Assembly: GCA_964415365.1 (NCBI GenBank)
Contig: CAYPYW010000041.1
Location: forward strand, 1-15,590
Origin: Hydromicrobium sp964415365
GTDB lineage: Bacteria > Actinomycetota > Humimicrobiia > Humimicrobiales > Humimicrobiaceae
DNA: 15,590 nt
Direction: 5' to 3'
Part shown: positions 1-7,979 of the stretch, in pieces
Layout: the number at the start of each line of letters is the position of its first letter
How positions within the stretch are numbered: the first letter of the stretch is position 1
The notes under the pieces: generated by a model
Database searches by the model: none
What the model was told of the DNA's origin: nothing
What the model saw: only the letters and a program-made list of their open reading frames with translations
Program-made: the position numbers and the translations under genes

Positions 1-55
1 TTTTATATGAAGCAACGATACCGTTTCATATAGATTTTAAATAAAGCAATTCGTT
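1..55. repeat. Left copy of 55-bp terminal inverted repeat
   Basis: These 55 bases equal the reverse complement of 15536-15590 without a mismatch. Similarity continues inward with mismatches at 56 and 58 and identity again through TTGACTT at 59-65, so two distinct genomic copies exist. Inside the repeat, TATATGAA at 4-11 pairs with TTCATATA at 25-32, and AACG-ATAC-CGTT forms a smaller palindrome. It may be a dispersed intergenic repeat that broke the assembly. The exact length of 55 could simply reflect an assembly k-mer. Confidence 0.9.
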
Positions 56-58
56 ATG

Positions 59-87
59 TTGACTTAAACTGATGCTATAGTTAAAAT
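59..87 (+). promoter_or_regulatory. Promoter candidate reading inward from the left repeat
   Basis: TTGACT at 59-64 and TAAAAT at 82-87 are separated by exactly 17 nt, a good sigma-A type arrangement. The same hexamers with the same spacing occur at the other end of the window, upstream of the MerR-like gene, although the spacer sequences differ. A transcript would start near 94 and run toward the terminator at 435-461 and then rny. Confidence 0.55.
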
Positions 88-434
88 AAAAACAATTAAT
101 GTTAATATTAGAAGTTACTTGATTTGTAAGTTAGTTTGCACAGATTGTAATAAGTATTATTAGCAATAAAAAGATAGTTTTATACAGTAAAAGATAATAA
201 TGGATTGATTTTGACTATAGATATTACGCTGCTGGTTTCACAGGTGCTAATGACAATTTTGGTAAATAATGTCTGAAGGCAGTTTAGAAATATACTTGAT
301 GTAAAATGTCTTTAGTATTGTGAATTTATATATTGGATATATAAGTTGCAGTTGTGGTATATAGATGTTGTATTTTAGCATTAATAATTATTAGGTAAAT
401 TTAATTTAAAACTAAATAGTGCAAATTAATTTAT
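88..434 (+). other. Non-coding stretch upstream of rny; possible leader or small RNA
   Basis: No convincing protein gene is present in these roughly 350 bases. The longest candidates are stop-bounded peptides of about 25 residues without a Shine-Dalgarno sequence. The stretch lies between a promoter candidate (59-87) and an intrinsic terminator (435-461), so it could be a small RNA or a terminated leader of rny. I do not recognise any riboswitch, T-box, 6S RNA, RNase P RNA or tRNA core. A second, weaker promoter candidate (TTGTGA 318-323, N16, TATAAG 340-345) lies inside it. Confidence 0.4.
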
Positions 435-461
435 AAGTCGGGTAATTAACTCGGCTTTTTT
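435..461 (+). terminator. Intrinsic terminator upstream of rny
   Basis: A 9-bp stem (435-443 with 449-457, including two G-U pairs) closes a 5-nt AATTA loop. It is followed directly by a T run ending at 461. It lies 22 nt before the rny start and before its Shine-Dalgarno sequence, so it either ends an upstream transcript or acts as an attenuator in the rny leader. Confidence 0.75.
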
Positions 462-483
462 ATTTGGAAGGAAGGTTTATAAG

Positions 484-2025
484 ATGGATTTGTTAGTAAA
501 GATACTGGCATTGGGAATTGCAATAGTTGTGGGCTTTTTTGTAGGCTTCTTTTTTAGAAAATACATAATAGATTCCAAGCTAAGCTCAGCAGAGCAGAAA
601 GCGAATCTAATGCTAAACAATGCTAAAAAAGAGGCTCAGACTGTTAAAAAAGAATTATTGTTAGAAGGCAAAGAGGAAGTTCAAAATTTAAAAACACATG
701 CTGAGGAAGAGATTAAAAAACAGAGATTTGAACTCAAAAAGATGGAAGACAGATTGTTAAGCAGAGAGGACTCAATTGAAAAAAAGACTCATTATCTGGA
801 AAAGAAAGAACAGGAAATAAATCAAAGAAAAGAAGAACTTGATGGTAAAAATAAAGAATTGGACGAAGTATTGAGTAAGGAAATACTGCGGCTTGAGGCC
901 ATTGCTGAGTTAACCAGAGAGGAAGCGAAGGCAATCCTGATTAAAAAAATAGAAGAAGAGGCAAGATATGAATCCGCTAAAGAGATCAGAAATATCGAGG
1001 CTAAATTGAAAGAAGAAGCAGATACTATGGCCAAGAAGATAATTTCTCAGGCTATACAAAGGTGTGCGCTGGACCATGTAAGTGAAACTACAGTGTCGGT
1101 GGTGAATTTACCCAATGATGAAATGAAGGGCAGGATAATAGGAAGAGAGGGGAGGAACATAAGAGTTTTTGAAAATCTCACCGGCATAAACATAATTGTA
1201 GATGATACTCCGGAAGCTGTAATATTATCTTCATTTGATCCGGTAAGGAGAGAAATTGCCAGAGTAACACTGGAGAATTTAATAATGGATGGAAGAATTC
1301 ATCCTGCAAGAATTGAAGAAATGTATGAAAAGGCAAGTAAAATTATTAATAACGAGATCAAGGTGGAAGGAGAGCAGGCTGTTTTTGATGCAGGGATATC
1401 TGAATTAAATCCCGGGATTATGAAAGTACTTGGAAGGCTGAAATACAGGACCAGTTATGGCCAAAATGTATTGCTTCATTCAAAAGAAGTTGCTTATGTT
1501 GCAGGTGTAATTGCGGCCGAGCTGGGTATGAATGTTAAGAAAGCAAAGAGGGCCGGACTTCTGCATGATATCGGTAAGGCCTTAACTCATGATATAGAAG
1601 GATCGCATGCAATAATCGGGGCTGAACTGGCAAAAAGGCTAAATGAAGATGAAGAGATATACCATGCAATTGAATCACATCATAATGAAGTGGAAGCCAA
1701 ATCAGTGCTGGATGTAATTATCCAGGCAGCAGACCAGATATCGGGTGGCAGACCGGGTGCCAGAAGAGAAACACTGGAAAGTTATGTTAAAAGACTGGAA
1801 AGTCTGGAAAAAATTGCTACCGAATTTAAGGGGATAGAAAAGGCTTACGCTATACAGGCTGGAAGGGAAATAAGAGTTATGGTCAAGCCGGAAGAGGTCA
1901 ATGAAGAAATGTCCATTGTACTGGCTAAAGATATAGCAAGAGAAATAGAGAAGGAAATGGAGTACCCCGGGCAGATAAGAGTTACAGTAATAAGGGAAAG
2001 TAGAGCAGTTGAATATGCAAAATAA
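484..2025 (+). CDS. rny: Ribonuclease Y (membrane-anchored endoribonuclease)
   Basis: RNase Y is an endoribonuclease that starts mRNA decay at the inner face of the cell membrane in many bacteria lacking RNase E. At 513 aa it has the normal family length. The sequence shows an N-terminal membrane helix (about residues 4-25), a long charged coiled coil (about 30-200), a KH RNA-binding domain with GRIIGREGRNIR from residue 216, and an HD domain whose metal-binding His-Asp pair is H361-D362 in LLHDIGKAL. The ATG is preceded by GGAAGGAAGG at 466-475, a strong ribosome binding site. It is the first gene of a long same-strand run, and the next gene overlaps its 3' end. A terminator just upstream hints at leader control or an independent upstream RNA. 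Confidence 0.97.
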   Translation: MDLLVKILALGIAIVVGFFVGFFFRKYIIDSKLSSAEQKANLMLNNAKKEAQTVKKELLLEGKEEVQNLKTHAEEEIKKQRFELKKMEDRLLSREDSIEKKTHYLEKKEQEINQRKEELDGKNKELDEVLSKEILRLEAIAELTREEAKAILIKKIEEEARYESAKEIRNIEAKLKEEADTMAKKIISQAIQRCALDHVSETTVSVVNLPNDEMKGRIIGREGRNIRVFENLTGINIIVDDTPEAVILSSFDPVRREIARVTLENLIMDGRIHPARIEEMYEKASKIINNEIKVEGEQAVFDAGISELNPGIMKVLGRLKYRTSYGQNVLLHSKEVAYVAGVIAAELGMNVKKAKRAGLLHDIGKALTHDIEGSHAIIGAELAKRLNEDEEIYHAIESHHNEVEAKSVLDVIIQAADQISGGRPGARRETLESYVKRLESLEKIATEFKGIEKAYAIQAGREIRVMVKPEEVNEEMSIVLAKDIAREIEKEMEYPGQIRVTVIRESRAVEYAK

Positions 2026-3163
2026 TTCCGGTATAAAGAAACTTCTGTCTGAGTTAAAAATAAAGGATTCACTTAATATTGAAGAAGATTTAGGGGATGG
2101 ATATGTCAGGTTAAAGATTTCCGAAGCTGAAAGGAGGCAGGCTCTTCAGGATATAAATTGCGTTGAAGATATAATAGTGGAATTGCTCCGAAACAGCAGA
2201 GACGCAGACAGTAGGAATATCTTTATCGGAACAAAAAAAATTGAAGATAAAAGAAGAAAAATATATTTTGTAGACGATGGCAATGGTATTCCTCCCAATC
2301 TACAAAATCTTATTTTTGAGTCAAGAGTAACTTCAAAACTGGAAAACGGAATAAAGGACCCTTACGGATTTCACGGCCGGGGAATGGCATTATTTTCAAT
2401 AAAATTGAATGTCGATGATATAGCCATAGTTTTTTCCGAAAAATCAAAAGGTGCTTCATTTTATGTAGATGTTGATCTGCTGAAAATTCCTGAAAAAAAG
2501 GACCAGTCGATATTACCGCAGATAATTAAAATGGATGGTGATTTGAGCATTATTGGCGGTGTCAATAATATAATAAAAACTATAATTGAGTTCCAGCTTC
2601 AGAACAAGGATATTAATTTTTTTTATGGAAGCCCAACCCAGATACTTACTACTATGAGAGAAGTTTTGAGAAAAGATGGCAGGCAGGATAATTATCCTAA
2701 GTTTGACGAGTGGGATAAATTAAGTGAATTCATACAAAAAGATAATATAAAGGTAACTGAAATTCCAATACTCACTGATAATTACAATCTGATGGAAATT
2801 ATCTCTAAAAAAATATTTAATATGGATATATCCCAGAGGGGTATTCAGAGAATTATATATAATGAAATAAAAGCACTGGAACCCCTTAAAATTGACCCTG
2901 GTAATAACTTAAGGGAGCAAAAAATCAGTGGTTTAGATGAAGATAAAACAAGTAAAAAGCCGGATGAGAGATTAATACTTTATGATGAATCCAAATTAGC
3001 CAGTAGGTTTAAAGATGAAGAGATAAGATGTATAATTAAAACCGTAGAAGATAAGATTAAAGAATTAGGCGATAAATATTTTATTACTGTCGGAGAAAAC
3101 ATAGAATATAAGAAGGCAAATAATATTATAAAACTATCGATTGAATTGAAGCAAAAAGAATAA
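2015..3163 (+). CDS. MutL-like GHKL ATPase of unknown function
   Basis: The N-terminal half is a GHKL (gyrase, Hsp90, histidine kinase, MutL) ATP-binding fold. The N box reads VELLRNSRDA, the G1 box VDDGNGI, and TSKL followed by GFHGRGMALFSI matches the MutL ATP-lid region (TSKI..GFRGEAL). The C-terminal half (about residues 190-382) is charged and shows no MutL dimerisation or endonuclease motif that I recognise, so this is not an ordinary mismatch-repair MutL. Residue numbers for these motifs fall at about 54-130. The start overlaps rny: ATG at 2015 overlaps by 11 nt, while TTG at 2009 sits better spaced (8 nt) behind AGGGAAAG at 1993-2000. Translational coupling to rny is likely. Its place between RNase Y and SpoVS suggests a role in RNA handling or cell development, but the function is unknown. 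Confidence 0.85.
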   Translation: MQNNSGIKKLLSELKIKDSLNIEEDLGDGYVRLKISEAERRQALQDINCVEDIIVELLRNSRDADSRNIFIGTKKIEDKRRKIYFVDDGNGIPPNLQNLIFESRVTSKLENGIKDPYGFHGRGMALFSIKLNVDDIAIVFSEKSKGASFYVDVDLLKIPEKKDQSILPQIIKMDGDLSIIGGVNNIIKTIIEFQLQNKDINFFYGSPTQILTTMREVLRKDGRQDNYPKFDEWDKLSEFIQKDNIKVTEIPILTDNYNLMEIISKKIFNMDISQRGIQRIIYNEIKALEPLKIDPGNNLREQKISGLDEDKTSKKPDERLILYDESKLASRFKDEEIRCIIKTVEDKIKELGDKYFITVGENIEYKKANNIIKLSIELKQKE

Positions 3164-3188
3164 AAATTAAAATAGCAAGAATAATAAT

Positions 3189-3461
3189 ATGGATAATAAT
3201 ATTAAATTGCTTAAAGTTTCTTCAAAGACAAAACCCAATTCAGTAGCAGGCGCAATAGCAGGGATGATCAGAAGCAACAGCAGAGTTCAAATTCAGACCA
3301 TAGGTGCAGGAGCATTGAACCAGGCTGTAAAAGGCATCGCCATAGCCAGAGGATTTATAGCCCCTACAGGCCAGGAATTAATATGTATACCTTATTTTAA
3401 GGATATAGAAGTCAATGGGGAAGTAAAGACTGCTATTGTTCTTACTATTGAATCCAAATGA
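3189..3461 (+). CDS. spoVS: SpoVS family protein (Alba-like nucleic-acid-binding fold)
   Basis: This 90-aa protein matches the SpoVS family almost end to end. Recognisable blocks are LKVSSKTKPNSVAGAIAG, IQTIGAGALNQAVK, IAIARGFIAPTG and LICIPYF. In Bacillus subtilis, SpoVS (86 aa) affects septation and spore coat assembly. The family has an Alba-like fold, so nucleic-acid binding is plausible. No other sporulation gene is visible here, and spoVS also occurs in non-sporulating lineages. It starts 25 nt after the GHKL ATPase gene. No clear Shine-Dalgarno sequence precedes the ATG. The rny-spoVS neighbourhood also exists in Bacillus, where YmdB sits between them; here the GHKL ATPase takes that place. 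Confidence 0.95.
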   Translation: MDNNIKLLKVSSKTKPNSVAGAIAGMIRSNSRVQIQTIGAGALNQAVKGIAIARGFIAPTGQELICIPYFKDIEVNGEVKTAIVLTIESK

Positions 3462-3535
3462 GACTACTCAGTTGTCAATCAACCAGCCTTTTTAAATTTA
3501 CTTACATCATTTTTAAGTGAGGATATTCATATTTC

Positions 3536-4843
3536 ATGAAAGTGTATATTGAAACTTTTGGATGCCAGATGAACGAAAGTGATTCGGAAAGAATCCTGTA
3601 CCTGCTTGAAAATGCGGATTATGAGAGAACCAACGATATCATGGCCTCGGATCTTATTGTGCTTAATACCTGCACCGTAAGAGAAAAAGCAAAAAACAGG
3701 TTATATGGCCATATAGGAAGTTTGAAAAAAATAAAAAACGGAAAAAAGGATACTTTAATCTGTATCGGAGGTTGTGCAGCTCAGGACTTGAAGGAAAAAA
3801 TAATTAAAGATTTTCCTTATGTGGATATTGTTTTTGGTACTCACAATATACCTGAGCTCCCTGAACTTATAGACAGGTGGATTCTAGCCAAAAAGAGTAT
3901 ATGTTCCATTAAAAACAGCGGTTTTGATGATGATATTTTTAGAGTGAAAAGAGAACAGAATTTTAAGGCATTTGTACCCATAACCATTGGATGTGATAAT
4001 TATTGTTCATATTGCATAGTCCCTATGGTAAGAGGAAACGAAAAATCTATTGAAGCGGAGAAAATTATAAACAATATTGGAGGACTGGTGTCTCAGGGAG
4101 TGGTTGAAGTAACCCTTCTTGGGCAGAATGTTAACTCTTACGGAAAGAATCTTAAGAAACCATGTACTTTTTTAGAACTGCTTGAGAAGGTATCAAATAT
4201 AAGAGGGCTTAAAAGAATCAGGTTTATAACTTCTCATCCCAAAGACTTCTCTAATGGTCTTGTAGATATCATTAAGAATAGAGATAATGTTGCAAAACAT
4301 ATTCATCTTCCCTTACAGGCAGGGTCGAATAAGATTTTAAAAGAAATGAATAGAAATTATACCAGGGAGGACTATCTTAATATTATAGAAAATATAAAGA
4401 AAAAAATCCCTGATTGTGCTGTTACTACTGATATCATTGTTGGTTTCCCGGGAGAGGAGAGAGAAGATTTTCTGCAGACCCTGGATATGTTAAAAAAGAT
4501 AAAATTCAACAGGGCATTTACCTTTATATATTCTCCAAGGACAGGAACTAAAGCAGCAGAGATGAGAGATTATGTTCCTCTGAATGAAAAGAAAAAATGG
4601 TTTAAAGAATTACTTGAAACTCAAAATACAATTTCTTACCAGGAAAATAAAAAGCTTGTGGGTAAGAAGTTTGAAGTGCTAGTTGAAGGAAATAGTGCTA
4701 AAGACGGTATTCTGCTGGAGGGCAGGATGGAAAACAACACTATTGTAAATTTTGAAGGAGACAGCAGTCTTATCGGCAAGATTGTTACTGTTATCATAAC
4801 TGACGCTAAAACATTTTATGTTATGGGAAAGCTGATTCCTTAG
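3536..4843 (+). CDS. miaB: tRNA-2-methylthio-N6-dimethylallyladenosine synthase
   Basis: MiaB is a radical-SAM methylthiotransferase that converts i6A37 to ms2i6A37 in tRNAs reading UNN codons. At 435 aa it has the family length. The N-terminal UPF0004 domain carries the cysteines of the auxiliary iron-sulfur cluster at C10 (ETFGCQMN), C46 (LNTCTV) and C80 (GGCAAQ). The radical-SAM cluster motif CDNYCSYC gives C153, C157 and C160, followed by IVPMVRGNEKS. The C-terminal 70 residues fit a TRAM RNA-binding domain. The gene lies 74 nt after spoVS, with GTGAGGA at 3517-3523 as a modest ribosome binding site, and just before miaA, whose product makes its substrate. Confidence 0.97.
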   Translation: MKVYIETFGCQMNESDSERILYLLENADYERTNDIMASDLIVLNTCTVREKAKNRLYGHIGSLKKIKNGKKDTLICIGGCAAQDLKEKIIKDFPYVDIVFGTHNIPELPELIDRWILAKKSICSIKNSGFDDDIFRVKREQNFKAFVPITIGCDNYCSYCIVPMVRGNEKSIEAEKIINNIGGLVSQGVVEVTLLGQNVNSYGKNLKKPCTFLELLEKVSNIRGLKRIRFITSHPKDFSNGLVDIIKNRDNVAKHIHLPLQAGSNKILKEMNRNYTREDYLNIIENIKKKIPDCAVTTDIIVGFPGEEREDFLQTLDMLKKIKFNRAFTFIYSPRTGTKAAEMRDYVPLNEKKKWFKELLETQNTISYQENKKLVGKKFEVLVEGNSAKDGILLEGRMENNTIVNFEGDSSLIGKIVTVIITDAKTFYVMGKLIP

Positions 4844-4870
4844 AAAAATTTTCAAAACAGTATAATCAAA

Positions 4871-5911
4871 ATGGAAACTATAAGAAATTCTGAACTGAAA
4901 TCTTTCAAAATCAAATTAAAGAGTAATCATATTGATTTAGATGGACTGATTAAAAAGTTAGCAAGCTTAAGAAAAGTTGTTGTTATTTGTGGGCCAACTT
5001 GTACTGGCAAGAGTAGAGTCGGAGTCATTGTGGCAAAATTACTCAATACGGATATTATCTCTGTGGATTCAATACAGGTTTACAAAGGTATGGATATCGG
5101 AACTGATAAATATAAGCTGGAAGGTCATGGAATAAAACAATATATGACTGACATCTTCGATCCCGATCATAATTTGAGTATTATAGAATTTAAGGAAATA
5201 TGCGACGATATAATTAGAAAATACTTCTTTTTTAAAGAGAAAATCCCTCTCCTTGTAGGAGGCTCGGGACTTTATATAAGGGGAATAATTAGCGGCATGG
5301 ACCCAGTGCCAGATAAAAATGAAGAGATAAGAAGAAGGTTAAAAGAGGAGATAGAAAGCTACGGTATCAAGAAATACTATTTGAAACTAAAAAAGATTGA
5401 CCCGGAGTATGCAAAAAAAATAAGCGAATGCGACCAGAGGAGAATAATAAGAGCACTGGAAGTTTATGAGACTACCGGTCTTTCTTTTTCCAGTCTCCAG
5501 AGTGTCTGGAAAAATAAAAAATCAACTTGCGAAGCCATTTTTATAGGACTCATGATGGAAAGAACAGCGCTATACAGACGCATTGATGAAAGAGTGGAAG
5601 AGATGTTCAAAAAAGGACTGGTAGAAGAAGTAAGAAAACTGGTTGATAGGGGATATAAAAATTGCCGTAGTGTCTTGCAAGCAGTCGGATACAAGGAGGT
5701 ATTAAAATATTTAAGTGGAGAAGTAACTCTTGAGAACTGTGTTGCCGAAGTTAAGATGAACACCAGAAGACTGGCTAAAAAACAGGCGACCTGGTTTAAC
5801 TCTGAGCCTAAAATTAATTGGATAAGAGTAGATAATTATGATAACATTTTTAACCTAACCAGAGATATTTTTGAAATAATACAGAAAAGTATTGGAAATG
5901 AGTGGAATTAA
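4871..5911 (+). CDS. miaA: tRNA dimethylallyltransferase, with N-terminal extension
   Basis: MiaA transfers a dimethylallyl group to A37 of tRNA, giving the i6A that MiaB then methylthiolates. The P-loop is GPTCTGKS (residues 41-48), followed by VDSIQVYKGMDIGT (D66), LVGGSGLYI and the C-terminal NTRRLAKKQATWF block. The protein is 346 aa against about 300-320 for typical members. The extra length is a lysine-rich N-terminal extension of about 30 residues ahead of the first strand. No in-frame ATG lies between the start and the P-loop, so ATG 4871 stands unless a rare start is used. There is no evident Shine-Dalgarno sequence. The usual HHLID segment reads KQYMTD here. The gene overlaps dapF by 14 nt. 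Confidence 0.95.
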   Translation: METIRNSELKSFKIKLKSNHIDLDGLIKKLASLRKVVVICGPTCTGKSRVGVIVAKLLNTDIISVDSIQVYKGMDIGTDKYKLEGHGIKQYMTDIFDPDHNLSIIEFKEICDDIIRKYFFFKEKIPLLVGGSGLYIRGIISGMDPVPDKNEEIRRRLKEEIESYGIKKYYLKLKKIDPEYAKKISECDQRRIIRALEVYETTGLSFSSLQSVWKNKKSTCEAIFIGLMMERTALYRRIDERVEEMFKKGLVEEVRKLVDRGYKNCRSVLQAVGYKEVLKYLSGEVTLENCVAEVKMNTRRLAKKQATWFNSEPKINWIRVDNYDNIFNLTRDIFEIIQKSIGNEWN

Positions 5912-6761
5912 ATTTTCAAAACTGAACGGCCAGGGTAATGATTTTATAATAATAAATGCAATCGTAGATCGTATAAAATTTTCCAGGGGCCAGATAGCCA
6001 AAATGTGTAACAGAAATTTTGGTATCGGGGCAGACGGCTTGATTGTCATCAGGCCATCAGAAGTATCTGATTTAAAGATGGAATATTATAACCGGGACGG
6101 CTCAATTGCAGAGATGTGCGGAAATGGTATAAGATGCATGGCAAGATTTGCCTATGAAAATAATCTAATAGACAAAGGAAACAAAAATGTTGATATTGAA
6201 ACGCTGGCAGGAATAAAAAAAATATTTCTGAATGTGGAGAATAATAAGGTTGGAAATATAAAAGTCGGTATGGGCAGTCCTGAATTTAAGCCTGGAAATA
6301 TTCCTGTAAATATAGATAACTGTGATGAGGTCTTTGACTATAAAATAAAAATTGATTCAAAAGATTTTCTTATTAACTGTGTTTCTATGGGCAATCCTCA
6401 CTGTGTCATTTTTCTGGGAGACAATGAAAATCTGGACACTTTTCCGGTAGATAAATGGGGTCCCGGTCTGGAAAACCATAATATTTTTCCCAATAAAATA
6501 AACGTGGAATTCGTTCAAATCAAGAGCAGCAGAGAATTGAATATGAGAGTTTGGGAAAGGGGAGTAGGGGAAACGCTGGCATGCGGTACCGGCGCATGTG
6601 CTGCCAGAGTTTGTGCTATGAAATTAAAAAAGGTTAGAGAAAATAAAGTGACTGTCAATATGCCGGGAGGAAAACTGGATATTATCTGGGACTCATCCGA
6701 CTCCACGGTTTATCTGGAAGGCAAGGTGGAATATAGTTTTGATGGCCAGTATTATTTGTAA
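5898..6761 (+). CDS. dapF: Diaminopimelate epimerase
   Basis: DapF converts LL-diaminopimelate to meso-diaminopimelate for lysine and peptidoglycan synthesis in the cytoplasm. Both catalytic cysteines are visible: C74 in MCGNGIRC and C229 in ACGTGAC. The substrate-binding blocks KLNGQGNDF, NRDGS, GNPHCV and ERGVGETLACGTG are also present. Length (287 aa from ATG 5898) is normal. A TTG at 5892 would add two residues, but ATG is preferred. The start overlaps miaA by 14 nt, which implies translational coupling. The next gene, dapL, makes its LL-DAP substrate, so the two form a complete final section of the aminotransferase route to meso-DAP. Confidence 0.97.
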   Translation: MSGIKFSKLNGQGNDFIIINAIVDRIKFSRGQIAKMCNRNFGIGADGLIVIRPSEVSDLKMEYYNRDGSIAEMCGNGIRCMARFAYENNLIDKGNKNVDIETLAGIKKIFLNVENNKVGNIKVGMGSPEFKPGNIPVNIDNCDEVFDYKIKIDSKDFLINCVSMGNPHCVIFLGDNENLDTFPVDKWGPGLENHNIFPNKINVEFVQIKSSRELNMRVWERGVGETLACGTGACAARVCAMKLKKVRENKVTVNMPGGKLDIIWDSSDSTVYLEGKVEYSFDGQYYL

Positions 6762-6790
6762 AGTATAATTTTTAATCAGAGAGGAATGTA

Positions 6791-7954
6791 ATGCAATTTG
6801 AAGAGTCTGAAAGATTAAAGTCTTTGCCCCCTTATTTATTTGCTGAGATTGATAAGATGATAAATAAGAAAAAAGAGGAAGGTCTGGATGTAATAAGTCT
6901 GGGTATAGGTGATCCTGATATACCTACATCAGAAGAAATTATCAAAACCCTATGCAAAGAAGCGAATAATCCGGAAAATCACAGATATCCTTCAAGTTAT
7001 GGTTTAAAAGCTTTTAAAGAAGCAGTGTCCGGGTTTTACTCACAGAGATTTAATGTAACACTTAATCCGGACAGGGAAGTTATACCCCTTATGGGTTCAA
7101 AAGAGGGTATACCTGTCATAGCATATACTTATATAAATCCAGGCGACTATGCAATTATGACCGACCCTTCATATCTGGTATATAAAATAAGTACAATATT
7201 TGCGGGTGGTATACCATATACGATACCAATAAAAGAAGAGAATGATTTTTTGTTCAATGCAGAGGATATTGATCCGGAAGTAGCAAAGAAAGCGAGGATT
7301 TTATATATTAATTACCCTAACAATCCAACTTCGGCAACCTGTGATGTTAGTTTTTTTGAAAGAATAGTATCTTTTGCGGAAAAAAATAACATCATTGTCT
7401 GTCATGATAATGCTTACTCTGACACTTACTGGGGTGAAAATAAACCAGTTAGTTTCTTGAACGCCGAAGGTTCAAAGAATGTGGGAATAGAATTGAATTC
7501 ACTTTCAAAAACTTTCAATATGACCGGATGGAGAATCGGGTACGCAGTGGGTAATGAGGAAATAATTGAGAGCCTGGGTAAATATAAGACCAATGTCGAC
7601 TCCGGTGTTTTTAACGCTATTCAATATGCTGCTGTAAGAGCACTGGGTAGTTACAAGAAGCACACTGAGTATAACAATAAGATTTATAATAAAAGAAGAG
7701 AAATGGTTAGAGAAACTCTGAATGATGTTGGAATTGATTATTATAATTCCAATGCTACCATATATGTGTGGGCAAGGGTTCCGGAAGGATTTACATCTGG
7801 GTCATTTTCCGGAATGTTGCTGGAAAAGGCAAATGTGGTAGTAACTCCGGGCAGTGAATTCGGAAAGAATGGGGAAGGGTATATTAGAATTTCACTGACT
7901 ATAGATGATAGAAGATTGGAGGAAGCTTTAAACAGGATAAGAAATGTTTTATAA
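6791..7954 (+). CDS. dapL: LL-diaminopimelate aminotransferase
   Basis: DapL is a fold-type I PLP aminotransferase that makes LL-diaminopimelate from tetrahydrodipicolinate and glutamate in one step, bypassing succinyl or acetyl intermediates. The N-terminus reads like DapL (RLKSLPPYLFAEID, SLGIGDPDIPT). The chain then shows YPSSYG, the NYPNNPT motif, and the PLP Schiff-base lysine K240 in SLSKTFNMTGWRIG. At 387 aa it has the usual length. GAGAGGA lies 5-8 nt ahead of the ATG, a strong ribosome binding site. Adjacency to dapF (29-nt gap) strongly supports this over a generic class I aminotransferase, although sequence alone cannot exclude other substrates. Confidence 0.92.
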   Translation: MQFEESERLKSLPPYLFAEIDKMINKKKEEGLDVISLGIGDPDIPTSEEIIKTLCKEANNPENHRYPSSYGLKAFKEAVSGFYSQRFNVTLNPDREVIPLMGSKEGIPVIAYTYINPGDYAIMTDPSYLVYKISTIFAGGIPYTIPIKEENDFLFNAEDIDPEVAKKARILYINYPNNPTSATCDVSFFERIVSFAEKNNIIVCHDNAYSDTYWGENKPVSFLNAEGSKNVGIELNSLSKTFNMTGWRIGYAVGNEEIIESLGKYKTNVDSGVFNAIQYAAVRALGSYKKHTEYNNKIYNKRREMVRETLNDVGIDYYNSNATIYVWARVPEGFTSGSFSGMLLEKANVVVTPGSEFGKNGEGYIRISLTIDDRRLEEALNRIRNVL

Positions 7955-7979
7955 AGTGATAATGATAGCAATATAATTT

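Noticed and set aside
88..434. Riboswitch, T-box, 6S RNA or tRNA upstream of rny
   Set aside because: None of the conserved cores of these RNAs could be recognised by eye.
3462..3535. Terminator or promoter between spoVS and miaB
   Set aside because: There is only a 4-bp stem before the short T run, and TTGTCA has no acceptable -10 at 16-18 nt.
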